The notes below the pieces were generated by a model, which worked only from the letters and a program-made list of their open reading frames with translations, made no database searches and was not told the origin of the DNA. DNA of 64,000 nt, from assembly GCA_002007465.1 (NCBI GenBank), contig LNAC01000164.1:1638566-1702565 (forward strand). The letters run 5' to 3'. This stretch comes from Ailurus styani. Its lineage: Eukaryota; Chordata; Mammalia; Carnivora; Ailuridae. Shown piece after piece: positions 1 through 12,870 of the stretch. The position numbers and the translations under genes were made by a program. Numbering within the stretch: position 1 is the first letter of the stretch; each line of letters opens with the position of its first letter.

Positions 1-355
1 ATAAGGTTGAAGAATGTGGCTTCAGCGTGCAGCGATAACAGTGGTTTCTGAAACCGATCCAGAATTAGGCGTACTGATGAGACGAATTTACCCAGCAAAT
101 CTCTCCAAGTGTAGGACAACCACACGTCTCTTTCTGCAGAGACACACTGATACTGTCAAATGAAGAAAATGTGTACCTTTTTTGCAAGCAGGCAGATCCT
201 GGCAAAACAGAAGGAGCTGAGCAATATTGTTTTTTCCCAAACACGCCAGTCAGAAAAACCACTAGTCTTCCTGAGAGTAGATTAAGATCAGGACCATAGC
301 TGATGAATATCGGAAGTGAGGATAAGCGTTTCTCTCTTTAAAAAATGCTACTTTT

Positions 356-545
356 GGGCGCCTGGGTGGCTCAGTGGGTTAAAGCCTCTGCTTTCGGCTC
401 AGGTCATGATCTCAGGGTCCTGGGATCGAGGCCCATATCGGGCTCTCTGCTCGGCGGGGAGCCTGCTTCCTCCTCTCTCTCTGCCTCTCTGCCTAGTTGT
501 GATCTCTCTCTGTGTCAAATAAAGAAATAAAATCTTAAAAAAAAA
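356..545 (+). mobile_element. CAN-SINE, full length
   Basis: Complete tRNA-derived head, CT-rich body and A tail. A 15-bp target-site duplication (aaaaatgctactttt) flanks it at 341-355 and 546-560. Confidence 0.95.
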
Positions 546-560
546 AAAAATGCTACTTTT

Positions 561-668
561 TTTTTTTTTAATTTTTGTAACTTCTGTACCCAGTGTGGGG
601 CTTGAACTCAACCCTGAGATGATCAAGAGTCTCATGTTCTACCAACAGAGCCAGCCAGACCCCCCCCC
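561..668 (-). mobile_element. Older short CAN-SINE
   Basis: The reverse orientation shows gggcttgaactcaaccctgag and agccagccagac, the signature of the older short carnivore SINE. It ends in poly-C. Confidence 0.75.
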
Positions 669-1452
669 AAATACTTACCTTTTAACATAATACATGTAAA
701 TCACTTGAATTGTGCCTGTAAATACTCAATACATTACGATTTGTTGTTTGCATATGGTGGATGCTCAGGAGCTACTTAATGATTAAGCACATTGCCACCA
801 AATGTTTATAAGATAAAGGTTTTTTTTTAAATTTTGAAAAAAAATTGAAGATACACAAATATACAAGGCTAACTTAACAAACACCTGTGTACTCACCAGA
901 ATTAACAAATGTTAGCATTCTGTAATATTTACTTTTTCATTTTTTTATAAAAATAAAACAGTACTAGTGAAATTGAAATCTCCTTTGTAACTTCCCTTCC
1001 AAGCCCACCTCAATTTTATTCCCATTCACCAGAAACAACTACTATGATGTTTTTGGTGTGTTATCTTTCCATATCATGTTTTATGGCATCTTATATTTAA
1101 CAAATGACATCTTATTGTTTGTATCTTTCAGTAACCTTTTTTTTTTTTTTTTTTGAGCTCTACCCGCAGTACTATATGTGGTTCACTCATTTAAACTGCT
1201 CTAGGGTATTCCATAAGAACATAAAACTTTCTGTATTTTATGCAAAGGATCCATTGTCTATACCCTCAGTATATATCATGTGAGTGTGACCAAAGGGCCC
1301 AGTGACTTCTTCCATGCATAGCATAAATACAGCCACTGGTAGGGCTAGTTGATGGGCTCAAGGATGCAAGTTCCAGCAGGTTAGTGATGTCTGCTGTTAT
1401 TTCCTAACAGCCATGGATTCTGTGGTGAAGCCATCCCATAAATTTCATGGCC
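669..1452. other. AT-rich intronic stretch
   Basis: Low-complexity poly-T near 1135-1155 and AT-rich sequence that is probably an eroded old repeat. No gene and no assignable element. Confidence 0.4.
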
Positions 1453-1467
1453 TCTGCCCATGTTTTA

Positions 1468-1669
1468 TTGTTTATTTTTTATTTTTTAAAGATTTTATTA
1501 ATTTACATGACAGAGAGAGAGCAAGAGAGGGAACACAAGCAGGAGGAGTGGGAGAGGGGAAAGCAGGCCCCGTGCTGAGCAAGGAGACGTGGGGCCTGAT
1601 CCCAAGACCCTGGGACTATGACCTGAGCCGAAGGCAGACGCCTAACGACTGAGCCACCCAGGCGCCCCG
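1468..1669 (-). mobile_element. CAN-SINE, full length
   Basis: Ends in ctgagccacccaggcgcc read on the + strand. Imperfect target-site duplication tctgccc[a/g]tgtttta at 1453-1467 and 1670-1684. Confidence 0.93.
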
Positions 1670-1684
1670 TCTGCCCGTGTTTTA

Positions 1685-2858
1685 AAAATGGAGATCAAGT
1701 ATTCTTCTTAGAGCCAGAACCAGAATCAGTCAGGGAAAGAGAGGAAGCGGAGTGGGAACCCAGGTTTCTAGATTCCAACCACGATACTTTTACTCTGAAA
1801 GAAATGGGTGTTCGTGTACTATGGTTGGATATTCCTAGTAGCTGGGCCTTCTAAAAAGTTAGTGGTCCTTTTCTTATGAAATCGTAAACCCCCTCAATGA
1901 CAGCTCTTTGAGTAAAAAGATTTTAAGTGGTTTCTAAGTGACCTAGCATCTGGAAATTGAAGAAAGAGCAAAATGAATACCACCCCTTGAATCATGTTTG
2001 CAAAGAGAAGTATGCCAAGTGCTGTTTTATTATTCCAGTGTCATTATAAATTTAATTGGTGTTATGTCAGCTACTTAGATCAGAGCTAATAGCATATTAA
2101 ACTCCATTCTGTTTGTACCAGTTCCATGGTAACTTGGGTGTGTGTAGAGTTGGGACAAGTGGCAGCTGTGACGTCTGGTCTGTAGAGTAATTTCATCATG
2201 GTATGAGCTTCTGGGTCACTCCGGATGGAGAAGTGTCACTGGATGATGTGACCTGACCTCCTGGTGCCCTTCAAAACACGGTGAGCAAAGAGCCTAGGTT
2301 GCTTGTCTGACCTAGAGGTTTAGTTTAAAGTTTGAGAACAGTAGTAATTCCTCCTTTTGTCTCTCTTAATGAAAAGAAAGCCAGTTTTTTTGGAAAGCTT
2401 TATAAATAACTCTCTGATACTGGAGTGTATTTGTAGTTCTCCAGTTCTGCCCTCTGCTGACCTAGACAAATCAGCAGAGGAGGTACCCATGAGTCATGAA
2501 TCTGTGCTTGTGGTGGTTTTGAGCTCTTGCTTGTTTTCACTGTCTCCTGTTCCTTTTACGGGTTTCCGGTTGCCGTATCTCTATTTTTTTAGTTGTATAA
2601 ATATGTTCCTCGATTGGAAAGTAGTAATGTGATCACATAGAAATTTCCTTACCCTTGTTTGTTCATTGGCTCTCCAGAGTACCTAATTAACTCATTAATC
2701 TAAATGTTTAGTGCTTACACTGATAACATTAAAGTTAGTTTTCAGAAATTAATACATCACTTTGTTTTACCTTGGTCAGTTTGTGTGTAATTTTCTGAGT
2801 TTTTGGGTGGAGCAAAGACTGATTTGCTGTGAAAATAATTTATTAGGAGCTTGCCTTG
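1685..2858. other. Intronic sequence without recognised features
   Basis: I see no coding exon or repeat I can name in this 1.2 kb of PFDN1 intron. Confidence 0.45.
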
Positions 2859-2875
2859 CCATGCCTGTTTTTAAA

Positions 2876-3070
2876 TTTTATTTGGTTATTTTAGAGAGAG
2901 AGAGAGAAAGAGAATGAGCAGGAGGGGCAGAGGGAGAGGGAGAAAGAATCTCAGGCAGACTCTGTGCTGAGTTGTGGAGCCCAACACTGGGGCTTGACGT
3001 GAGGCTAGATCTCACAGCCTGAGCTGAAACCAAGTCGATGCTTAACTGACTGTGCCACCCAGGCGCCCCA
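2876..3070 (-). mobile_element. CAN-SINE, older subfamily
   Basis: Diverged body (ttgacgtgaggctagatctcac) with head on the right. Target-site duplication ccatgcctgtttttaaa at 2859-2875 and 3071-3087. Confidence 0.93.
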
Positions 3071-3205
3071 CCATGCCTGTTTTTAAACACAGGGCTTTCA
3101 TGCCCTGTCTTTTCTCTTTGTGGTACAGCATTTTGAGAAGACTAGGAATTCTTTTTTATTTGTAATTGAGATGCAGTTTTTGTAACATAAAATTCGCAGT
3201 GTTGT

Positions 3206-3413
3206 TTTTTTTTTTTTAGATTTTTTTATTTATTCATTTGACACAGAGAGAGAGATTACAAGTAGGCAGAGAGGCAGGCAGAGAGAGAGGAGAGAGGGGG
3301 AAGCAGGCTCCCCGCTGAACAGAGAGCCCGCCGCGGGCCTCGATCCCAGGACCCTGGGATCATGACCTGAGCTGAAGGCAGCGGCTTTAACCCACTGAGC
3401 CACCCAGGCGCCC
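3206..3413 (-). mobile_element. CAN-SINE inside the antisense L1
   Basis: Full-length and young-looking. Target-site duplication aaaattcgcagtgttgt at 3189-3205 and 3414-3430, a perfect 17-bp match. Confidence 0.95.
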
Positions 3414-4068
3414 AAAATTCGCAGTGTTGTGCAGCCATCTCCACTGTCTGATTTTAGAACACTTTCACCTCACCCCCCCCCAACAAAGAAACCCTTATCC
3501 ATTAAGGGTCACTGGCCATTTTCCCTCTTCCAGCACCTGGCAGTCTTTTAATCTGTTGTCTGTGTGTATAGTTTTGCCTGTTCCACTATTCATATAAATG
3601 GATCATACAGAGTGTGGATTTTAGTATATGACTTCTCTCACTTAGCTCCATGTTCTCAAGGTTCATCCATGTCGTAGCATGCATCAGAACTTCATTCCTT
3701 TTTATGGCTGAACAGTATTCCCTTGTATGATATATCACAGTTTGTCAGTTGATGGCATTTGGGTTGTTTCCAGTTTTGGGCTCTTATGAATAATGCTGCT
3801 ATGAACATACAGAAGTTTTTGTTTGGACACGTGTTTTGAATTCTCTTGAGTATATACATAGGAGTGGAATTGCTGGGTCATGTGGCAGTTTTATCTTTTA
3901 ACTTCTTAAGTAACCGCCAAACTGTTTTCCACAGCAGCTGCATCATTTTATGTTCCCACCAGCAATATATGCGAGTTCTATCTCCACATCTTTGCCAACA
4001 CTTATTTTCTGGTTTTGAGTATATGTAGTCATCTTGGTGGGTAGAAAGTAGTCTCTCATTGTGCTTTT

Positions 4069-4294
4069 AAAGAAAAATTGGAGGGGGTTGTTATTTGAGA
4101 GAGAGCTCATGTGTAAGCGAGGGGTGGGGTGGGGTGGAGCACAGGGGAAGGGGGGCGGGGAAAGAATCTCAGGCAGACTCTGGCCCTTATCCTGAGTGTA
4201 GAGCTTATGAGGGGACTGATCTCAAGACCCAGGATCATGACCTGAGCTGAAACCAAGAGTTGAACACTCAGCTGACCCAGCCACCTAGGCACCC
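4069..4294 (-). mobile_element. CAN-SINE, older, inside the antisense L1
   Basis: Diverged element with a G-rich body. Target-site duplication ctcattgtg[c/g]tttt at 4055-4068 and 4295-4308. Confidence 0.88.
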
Positions 4295-4845
4295 CTCATT
4301 GTGGTTTTTATTTGCATTTTCCTAAGGACTAAAATGGTTGAACATCTTTTCTTGTGCTTATTGGACGTTCATATATCTTTTTTGGAGAAATGTCTATTCA
4401 AGTCCTTTGCCCATCTTTCAATCATATTCTTCATCTTTTTGTTGTAGGGTTGTAAGAAAATTGAAATTCCTTTTCAAGAGAGTAGTACTGAAGTGACTTT
4501 AGATGCTTGCATCATGTACCTCCCTCCTAGTCTTGTTCTCACAGTTGAGTCAGGCACACCTCCACTTCCAAGAATGTGAGGTGGTGTTCTTACTTCCTCT
4601 CTGAGAAGGCACACCCTTTTCCACCTACCCCTTTATCATGCCTACGGGCCAAACTCCACAGTAGGCACTACTGATTGGATTCTCCAGCTCTTACAAGATT
4701 AGAGCAAACTAAAGACACACGGAAATAGTAAAACTTACTTTTTTGCTCATTTGGAAGACTTGTAGAGAGAGTATTTGGCCAAGAGAGTCATAGAGGCACA
4801 AGAAGATTGTAACAGATTCCTTTGCTTTATAAAAAATAAGCACAG

Positions 4846-5036
4846 GGGCGCCTGGGTAGCTCAGTGGGTTAAGCGTCTGCCTTTGGCTCAGGTCATGATC
4901 CCAGAGTCCTGGAATCGAGCCCCTTGTCCAGCTCTAGGCAGGGAGCCTGCTTCCCCCTCTCCCCCTGCCCTTCCTGCATCCCTACCCTCGTTCTCTCTCT
5001 CTCTCTCTCTCACTCTCTCTCAAATCTTAAAAAAAA
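4846..5036 (+). mobile_element. CAN-SINE
   Basis: Head ggggcgcctgggtagctcag, a CT microsatellite-like body, and a short A tail. Confidence 0.93.
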
Positions 5037-5668
5037 CCAGCACAATAGTAATTGGAGATTGGAGACATCTGGGAAGCACGTGGGAGGTAAGGAAGTAGAG
5101 GGAGAGCTACTAAAAACAATTGGTTCAAGAAACTGTGCTAAGAAGGGAAGGAGAGAACGGGAGAGTACCTGCAGGGAATGTGAGGACACAAGGCTTTTTA
5201 AATGATTTCCCTCAACAAGAAAGACTTGGCAGAGAAAGAAAAATTGAAAATTAGGAAAAAAGATAAAGGCTGACTGCAACAGTGAAAGTTTTGAGAGAGT
5301 GAGTGAGTGGAGATGGAACCAGTGCCCAAGTGGAAAGGCTGTGTTTTGACAGAAGCAGGGACACTATCCATTTTAACACTAGGGAGAGAACAGAGTATCT
5401 GTATAGATACGGGTCAGGTAGTGGATGTGGTAGTGGGGAGAAGAGGCAATTCTCATGAGATTGCCTGTATTTTTTCAGTGACCTGAGAAGGACAGGGGAG
5501 GAGAGAGTATAGGAGATTTGAAGAGCCCAGATAAAGTATGAAATAGTTATTTTGGAGAACACACAAGTGAACTTATTAAAGAAGTTTTAATAGGATACTG
5601 GGTACAATGTTGAGTGCCCATTTGAGATTTATGGTCTTGAATTTAAAGTGAAACCATTCCATACATTT

Positions 5669-5852
5669 TTTTTTTAAACTTTTTTTTTTTTGACACAGAG
5701 AGAGAGATCACAAGTAGGCAGAGAGACAGGGAGAGGAGGAAGCAGGCTCCCCGCCGAGCAGAGAGCCCGATGCGGGCCTCGATCCCAGGACGCTGAGATC
5801 ATGACCTGAGCCGAAAGCAGAGGCTTTAACCCACTGAGCCACCCAGGCGCCC
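5669..5852 (-). mobile_element. CAN-SINE, young
   Basis: Perfect 16-bp target-site duplication accattccatacattt at 5653-5668 and 5853-5868. Confidence 0.95.
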
Positions 5853-6100
5853 ACCATTCCATACATTTAAGTGTTCTTCTCTAACAACATTTAGGTACAA
5901 GCATGGAATAGGCAGGAGGTTGGGTTTAACTTGGGTCGGCATTTTGCCAGGCAAGTGCAACAGAGGGAGAGCAGGACAAAGAGAAAAGGATATTAAGGGG
6001 TTAATATATGAAGGATGGACTGTGGATACTCAGCCAGGTAGGATGGGTAGGAGGGGAAAGGCCATAGAAGCATAATGTATAATGAACGATATATCATTGA

Positions 6101-6300
6101 GGGGCGCCTGGGTGGCTCAGTCAGTTAAGCGTCTACCTTCGGCTCAGGTCAGGTCACGATCCCAGTGTCCTTAGATCGAGCCCCGTGTTGGGCTGCCTGC
6201 TCAGTGGGGAGTCTGCTTCTCTCTCTCTCTCCCTTTCCTGTGTGTGTGCTCTCTTTCTCTCTCTAGCTCTCACTCTATCTCAAATGAATAACAAAGTTTT
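6101..6300 (+). mobile_element. CAN-SINE (first of a tandem pair)
   Basis: Head at 6101. It carries a 5-bp duplication in the B-box region (caggtcaggtcacg). Ends 12 bp before a second SINE in the same orientation. Confidence 0.92.
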
Positions 6301-6312
6301 AAAATGAAACTT

Positions 6313-6513
6313 GGGGCGCCTGGGTGGCTCAGTAGTTAAGCGTCTGCCCTCTGCTCAGGTCATGATCCCAGGGTCTGGAGATCGGGCCCTGTATCGGGCT
6401 CCCTGCTCAGCGGGGAGCCTGCTTCTCCCTCTCTCACTTCCCCCACTTGTACAAGTTCCTTCTCTCGCTGTGTCTCTCTTGCTGTCAAATAAATAAATAA
6501 AAATCTTAAAAAA
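6313..6513 (+). mobile_element. CAN-SINE (second of a tandem pair)
   Basis: Head at 6313, tail with repeated aaat and an A-rich end near 6513. Confidence 0.92.
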
Positions 6514-7050
6514 GACAAAAACAAAACTTGTCCTCAAGATGAGGTTGAAGAAGTGCTGGAGTTGAGAGTTGTCAGAGCAACCTGGGAAAATATGGAGTAG
6601 TGGTGGTGAACCTGAAATTTCAGAGGTGGCACATTTGGTGGTGTCGACATGGTACCCAGGGTATGACTGTGGGTGGATGGCTGAGGTGGGGTGAAATAAA
6701 AACTGGGAGGAAATGTCATGGTATTGTTGGAAGGATCATTGACATTCTTGTTGGCTTCACCTTGAGTGATGCAGCAGCGGTGGAGTGGAAGACAGTGAGC
6801 CATCAGTGAATGAGGGACAGTACTCAGGATATTGTAGGCGTGGCAACAGGACGGGGAGAGGCATGATGCCACAAACTTCAAGGACCAGAGTTTCGGAGGG
6901 AAAGAGAAAATGGTTTGGTACTGGGCTGAATGAATGAATGGAAGAAGGATGTGTGGAAATTTGGGCTTTTATTAGGTAAGTTTCATTGAAAGTTAAAAAT
7001 CTCTGAAATCTCTGCCTGCTGGAATCAGTTCTTTTAAGACTCTCTCTCTT
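6514..7050. other. Intronic sequence without recognised features
   Basis: Moderately G-rich and without a nameable repeat. No exon seen. Confidence 0.4.
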
Positions 7051-7054
7051 TTTT

Positions 7055-7305
7055 TTTTTTAAGAACAGAGGTTGACAGACTATGTAGCCTGCTGGCCAGA
7101 TCCACCTTGCTGCTTGTTTTTGTGTTTTTAGAACATAGCTACTACCCCCATTCATTTACACCACACCCATTAGTTTACGCATTGTCTGTGGCAGCTTTTA
7201 CGCTATGACGGCAGGGTTGAGTAGTTGTGGCAGAGACATCCCCAGAAAGCCTGAGATATTGACTGACCCTTTATAGAAAAATACCCAGTTTGCCAACTCT
7301 CATTT
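7055..7305. mobile_element. hAT-type non-autonomous DNA element, subfamily not assigned
   Basis: Eroded copy of the abundant mammalian element whose landmarks are gttgacagactatg, catttacaccacaccc, cgcattgtctgtggcagc and gttgagtagttgtggcagag. I recognise the family pattern but not the exact name. Confidence 0.6.
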
Positions 7306-7309
7306 TGAA

Positions 7310-7505
7310 CAGTGGTTCTCAAAAAGTGTGCCTAAGAATCACCTGGAGGGCTGTGGAAACACAGATTGCTAGGCCCCCTCCCTAGAATTTCTGATTCAGT
7401 GGGTCTGAGTTGAGGCCTGAGACTATGCTTTTCCCACAAGTTCCCAGGACTTACTGATGCTGAAAAAATTCCAGGAACCACATTTTAAGAGCCATTGCTT
7501 TAGGT
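7310..7505 (+). mobile_element. MER5-like hAT-Charlie element
   Basis: Starts cagtggttctcaaaa, contains agaatcacctggagggct and cagtgggtctgag, and ends near gaaccacattttaagagcc. This is the terminal-inverted-repeat pattern of MER5A/B. Confidence 0.75.
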
Positions 7506-8215
7506 ATTTAAGGCAGTGGTCAAGTTCCTTCTCCTCGTTATCTTTTCTGAGCCATGTATCTCTACCTACTTCAGCTGCTTACCACTTGACATGATTTACT
7601 GACCTGTCTCATCCTTTTTAAGCCTGGTGCCCCAAAATGTAATGATGCTTTGGATGTAGCCTACTCAGCACCATGAACAACTTGAACAGTTGGCACTTCT
7701 GCTGGCTCTGCGCTTACCTTGGAGTTTTCTACTTTCTTTCCTGGATTGTCTGATGGGCTGGGCTTTCTCTGGGACTTAAATGGAGCTCACGTGTTAGGGA
7801 GGGCAGCATTGGTATTGATCACCCAAATCCTAGGGGGACCAGCAGAGGAAATAAGAATCCTTCACTGCTCACCCCCTCCCCCAGTGTATTTCTGCCCTAA
7901 GGCATTGAGTCCTGTTGAGGTTTGTCTTGGGCAGACTGAGCATGCAATCACAGGTGGGATTTGGGAGTCTGACTCCACATGGTAGTAGTGTCAGAGTCTC
8001 TTTGCAGGTAAGAAGAGAACTCCTAGGAGAAAAGCAAGATCAGTGTTCAGTGAAACCACATCGTTTAACAGGAACTTTTGAAAGTAGTTTCTGAAAGTTG
8101 CAGACTGTAACTCCTTAGATTTCTCTTAGGTTCTCCTGTTCCATGCCTAAAACTGCTTTCTCATTCTCTGAGCTTGTCTCCCAGCCTTGTGTTATAGTTC
8201 ACAAGTTCCCTTATT
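7506..8215. other. Intronic sequence without recognised features
   Basis: No exon or repeat that I can name. Confidence 0.4.
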
Positions 8216-8231
8216 GCCTAGTTGTATCCTT

Positions 8232-8419
8232 TTTTTTTTTTTTTTTAAGATTTCATTTGACAGAGTGAGAGAGCACAAGTAGGGGGAGCAGTGGAGGGAG
8301 AGGGAGAAGCAGGCTCCCCGCTGAGCTGGGAGCCTGACTCTGGGCTTGATCCCAGAACCCCAGGACCACGACCAGAGCTGAAGGCAGATGCTGAATCATC
8401 TGAGCCACCCAGGCGCCCC
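8232..8419 (-). mobile_element. CAN-SINE
   Basis: Perfect 16-bp target-site duplication gcctagttgtatcctt at 8216-8231 and 8420-8435. Confidence 0.95.
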
Positions 8420-8435
8420 GCCTAGTTGTATCCTT

Positions 8436-11289
8436 AATGGCGAAGTGGATGCCCCCTGATGAGTTCCCAAGTAGACGTGTGTCTGTGGATCAGTCTCTTA
8501 GCTTTTGGTTCCCGGTCAGGCGGCGCCTGTCTTTCCTGCCCCTGGTGAGCGCTCCTCATCTGTCCACTTGCACTTTCAGAGCTCTGCACTGCTTCTGCTT
8601 GCTACAGCTCTGCCATCGTGGTCTTGGTCTCATTTCCCTTCCTCAGTTCTCTGATTGTGACTCCTCGTTGCCTTTCTTACTTTCTCTTCCTCCTTTTTCT
8701 CTGTGCCTTCATCACATTTTACCCTGTCTGCCAAGACATGCCTTCTCAGCCTTCGGTGAATTCTTGGCCTCTTGCTAAACTTCCCCAAAGTGGGCAGCTG
8801 GCACCCTCTGGCCGTTTTAGAGTTCTGCAAACTGAGAGAGCATGAGAATCAGCGAGGCTCTGGGTTTTTAATTTGGGAGCCAAGGGAGTGACAGTGAGAA
8901 GGTGGCCTTTGCTTCACATGTTTTGATTAATAGTAGAGCTTGAAGTTGGCAGTGGTCTGTAGAGATTAGCAGCCATGGACTCAGCGTAAGGGAGACGTGT
9001 GTGGCCAGGATAGGTCAAAGTCAGGATCTGAAACATGGGACTCAGAGCAGAGGATCTCTGAGCATAGATCTCACAGAACATCAGGGGCAGAAGGGTATCA
9101 AGATGCCCATTTCTACTGCCCCTGTAGCCTGGATTAGAGGCATGGGACAAGCTGGAAGGTCTGCTTTTATCCACCGTATCTCCCCCATCCTTCCCCCAGC
9201 TCTATTTTACCTGTCTTACTTGTTCTGTGTTTGAGACAAGAGTTCATTTGAAGAAAAAGCTCTGTGTCTAAAGAATAATGGGGGAGAGTAAGGATACTGG
9301 TATTGTCCAAATCCTCATTTTATAAATGGGGAAATAGAGGATGAGAGAGAAAAACTACTTTCTATTCCCTAAGAAATGGCAAACAGGAAAAATATTAGAG
9401 AAAGAGAAACACAGTTCCTAAGGAAAAAGTCTATACAGATAGCATCACAAGATGAATTACCTCAGCGGTCTGTTTGAGAGATTATGTCATGTCAGAAAAG
9501 TTCTAGAGACTTGAGGCTCTTTCCTTCATGGGAGGTCGTAAAGGGGACACTGGCCCCTCAGCCTCCAGAACTCAGACTCCCAGAAAGAAGAACCTCAGGC
9601 TGATGAGCAATAACTGCAACAATGTCCTTTCCCCGGCCGTGCTGAGCCCCACAGGAAATCACAGCATTTCACTCCAGAACAAGGCCCACAGGAATGTCGC
9701 TGCACCCAGAGCTCTGTGGTTTGAGTCCACTGGAGAATTTCCTAGGGGAAAGCTTCTGAGGGATGTTGTTCAGCAAGACAGAAAAATGCTGCAGTGAGGC
9801 TTGCAAATGCGTTCCGGGAGTCCTGCTGGAAGGTGTCGGTTTGAAAGGCCTCCTAGAGTTTACACAGTAGTCATAATCCCCTTGTAGCTGGCAGCAGCCC
9901 TGGCCAATCTCTGAGCAGTTTCTCAAGGATTTCCAACTCCAGGACACGGGAAATTGGGATAATTTGTTTTACAGTTTTACAAGTTGATCTAATAAAGGGC
10001 TTGACCCTTAGGGCCTATTCTGTTTGTGGGAGCAAGCCTCTGATTTTCCCAGGGACATCAGTAAGGGTTGAGTTTTAGACCTATGTTTACCTGGGGCAGG
10101 GGTTAGGAGGCATTGCCCCAAACTGCAAATCATCTTGAAGGAGATGGTCATTTTTTGCCTTTGTGTGCTCTGTTGGTGTTCCTAGTTCATTCATGTTGTG
10201 AGGGGAACTAAAAAGCAGTGTGGATACAAGTACATCAGTAAGTCATCATTTCCCATCATAAAGGCACTTCTGTTCAACAGGTATTGGGTTCCTCTCCTGT
10301 ACCAGCCAGTTTTCTAGACACTGGGATATCAGCAAACGGAACGAAGTCTTGCCCTTGTGAACTTTTCTTTCTTGTAAGGGAAGAAGGCCCGATCCTGCTG
10401 CTCCCAGTGGTGGCAGATGTGGTGCAGGCACATTGGGGGCAGAAGAGCGAGCACGGAGCTGCCACGTATTCAAGGCTTTTCCCAGTGAGGTGGCATTTGA
10501 GAAAGGCCTGAAGGAAGTAAGAGAGCTAGTACTGTCGATACGTGGGGAAGAGAGTTCCTCACAGAGAGAGCCAAAGGGCAGAAGCCAGGCAGGAGCCTGG
10601 CGGGTGGGTTGGGGGGGGGCAGCGCAGAGTCGGGAGGTGCAGGCCAGTGTGGCCGGAGCTGAGCCAGTGAGACGGAGTTGAGGTCAGAGTCCACTGAGAA
10701 CAAGACTAAACATGGCTTTCCAAAAAGGCTTTTGCCTTTCATTTTGAAAATGGAAACCATTGGAGGGTTTTAAGTGTTCCCAGAGGACTCTGAGCAGAGC
10801 ATGGAGAAGAAACTAATGGGGATCAAAGGGCAGAAGAAAGAAGACCAATTAAGGTCAGATTCTGGATACCTTTTGAGGTAGTGCTCATAGGATTTGTTGG
10901 TTGATTGGATGTCACATGTGAAAGAAGAAAGATTCAAAGATGACACCAAAGGTTTTGAGCATTTGCAAGAATGGAGTTGTCATTTACAGAAATGGGGAAG
11001 ACGGGTCCACAGAATTTCTGATTTGACTAGTAGTTTTAGGAAGAAAGTGTGGAAATTCAAGGAAGAAAAAATTTGACTTAATCATTGGTTCCTTAATTTT
11101 CTGCATCCTCACAGTCTTGTTTGTATTTGGATCACTTCTACTTGGATTACTTCAATTTTCTTGGGAGAAGTACAGGTCCCAGTGTACTAACTTATAGGGA
11201 TCCTTAGCCAGACCTCTATGATTCAGTATGGTCAGAAGCTGTGGGTACAGAAGAACTTTGGAGTAGATTCTGTCTCTGGGGCATCCTTC
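8436..11289. other. Long intronic stretch, mostly unique
   Basis: The 2.9 kb contain a G9 run near 10611 and a section around 10740-11000 that reads like an eroded old dispersed repeat I cannot name. No coding exon is supported. Confidence 0.4.
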
Positions 11290-11760
11290 ATTTCATGGTT
11301 TCCTAGGGCTGCTTAACAAATCACTACTAACTAGTTGGTTTTAAACAACAGAAAATTATCCTCTCACAAGTTGTAGAAGCCGGAAGTCCAAAATCAAGGT
11401 GTCACGGGGCCATGTTCCCTCTGAAGCCTCTGGGGAAAAAATCCTTCAGTTTCCTTTTCCTAGCTTCTGCTGGTTGCTGACCGTTCTTGGTCTTCCTTTG
11501 CTTGTAGATGCATCCTTCCCTTTCTGCCTCCCATCAAGGGATAGCATTCTCTCTCTCTGTCCCTTTTGTCTTTATGTGGCCTTATAAGGACACTAATCAT
11601 TAGACTTAGGGGCCTCCCTAACTCAGCATGACCTCATTTTAACTTGGTTACCTCTGCAAAGACCATGTTTCCAAATAAGGCCACATTCACAGGTAATGGG
11701 GGTTAGGACTTCAACGTATCTTTTTGTGAGACAGTTCAGTGATTCAGGTTTCATTATGAA
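11290..11760 (-). mobile_element. MLT1-type MaLR LTR
   Basis: Antisense MLT1 pattern: cctagggctgcttaac, aaacaacagaaaattatc, gtccaaaatcaaggtgtc, ccttataaggacact, gaccatgtttccaaataagg and gggggttaggacttcaac in that order. A solitary, ancient ERVL-MaLR LTR without an internal region. Confidence 0.82.
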
Positions 11761-12710
11761 GGTCTTTTTGGCTTAGGTGTGTTTGAGGATGAAGACAGGA
11801 ACTATCGAAAAAGTTAGAAAACAGGTCCCTTTGTGCTAGGGCTGGCCCAACTGTTAGGATGAAATGAAAATTTTAATGTGCAATAAATTCACTTAAGCTA
11901 ATTAAAGACTTAAAGATAGATTTATTTTGCATTATTTTTTTAAACTTGAAGACTTTTGGTTATGTAGTGGTAAAAATCATGAAAAAAATTATAAAACAAA
12001 CTGGAAGATAGAAGAGACACAGAATGATGAATTTTAAAATAAGAATTATTGCACATGCCTCAAATACAGGTTATAAGTAGAGAAGCTCCAACTGATGCTC
12101 CAGGTAGGTTTACGGTTTTGACAGTTGGGGAGCAAGTTGGCAGAGATGGAATGCAAAGGACCCGAGTCCTGAGCAACAGCTGACACCATGGGAGCACACC
12201 CCCTCTTGCCCCACTGGCCTTTTCCTCCCATTCCTACAGGGCTGGGAAGGTGCCCAGATGGTACATGGCACTTGCTCTTTAGCTGCTGCTCCCCTCCTGT
12301 GCAACACCCAGTACATGTGCATTCTTCAGTGGTGTGTCAGGAGTTACTAGTATTTGCCTCTTCAAGTCACCACATGTAAAGTCTAGGGGTTGTTTATCAA
12401 AGGAAGTTTAAGTTGCCATTCTGATAGCACAGTGATAGGCCTGTATCAGGTGTAGCAATGTAATAAATCCCTTAGCAACAGTATCCATTTGTAGCCACTG
12501 TGAGTTTTTATGGAGCTCCTGTTGTTTATAGGTTGGACAGGAATTGTGTGCAAGTTGGACAGATGGGAGATGAGTAAAGAGATATCAGGAAATTTGAAGT
12601 TAAGAGACAACCAACAGCAATCAGAGGTTCACACAAGAACTGATAAAGATGTTACAGCATTGGAGCCAATAGGAAAATGTCTCTAAATGTATCATTTAAT
12701 AAATAGCTGG
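11761..12710. other. Intronic sequence without recognised features
   Basis: AT-rich at first, then mixed. No exon or nameable element. Confidence 0.4.
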
Positions 12711-12870
12711 GAGCGCCTGGGTGGCTCAGTGGGTTAGAATGTCTGCCTTCAGCTCAAGTCATGATCGGGCTCCCTGCTCAGCAGAGAGTCTACATCTCTG
12801 TCTCTCCCCTGCTCTTATTCTCTCTCTTGCTCTCTCTCTGTGTCAAACAAATAAAATCTTGGGGGGAAAA
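12711..12870 (+). mobile_element. CAN-SINE with internal deletion
   Basis: The head is intact but about 25 bp around the usual ccagggtcctgggatcgag are missing, so catgat joins directly to cgggctccc. Confidence 0.9.

Larger units (their letters stand above)
3120..4440 (-). mobile_element. Old L1 fragment, split by two SINEs
   Basis: Antisense L1 3' half. Landmarks on the + strand are gttcatccatgt, ggctgaacagtattcc, tgctgggtcatgtgg and gttcccaccagcaatatatg. It is interrupted by SINEs at 3206-3413 and 4069-4294. Confidence 0.8.

Noticed and set aside
356..545. tRNA gene candidates at SINE heads
   Set aside because: The A- and B-box-like motifs belong to tRNA-derived SINEs with CT bodies, A tails and target-site duplications. 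No free-standing tRNA cloverleaf was seen.
11290..11760. A retroviral provirus
   Set aside because: Only a solitary, eroded MLT1 LTR is present. No gag, pol or env sequence is seen nearby.
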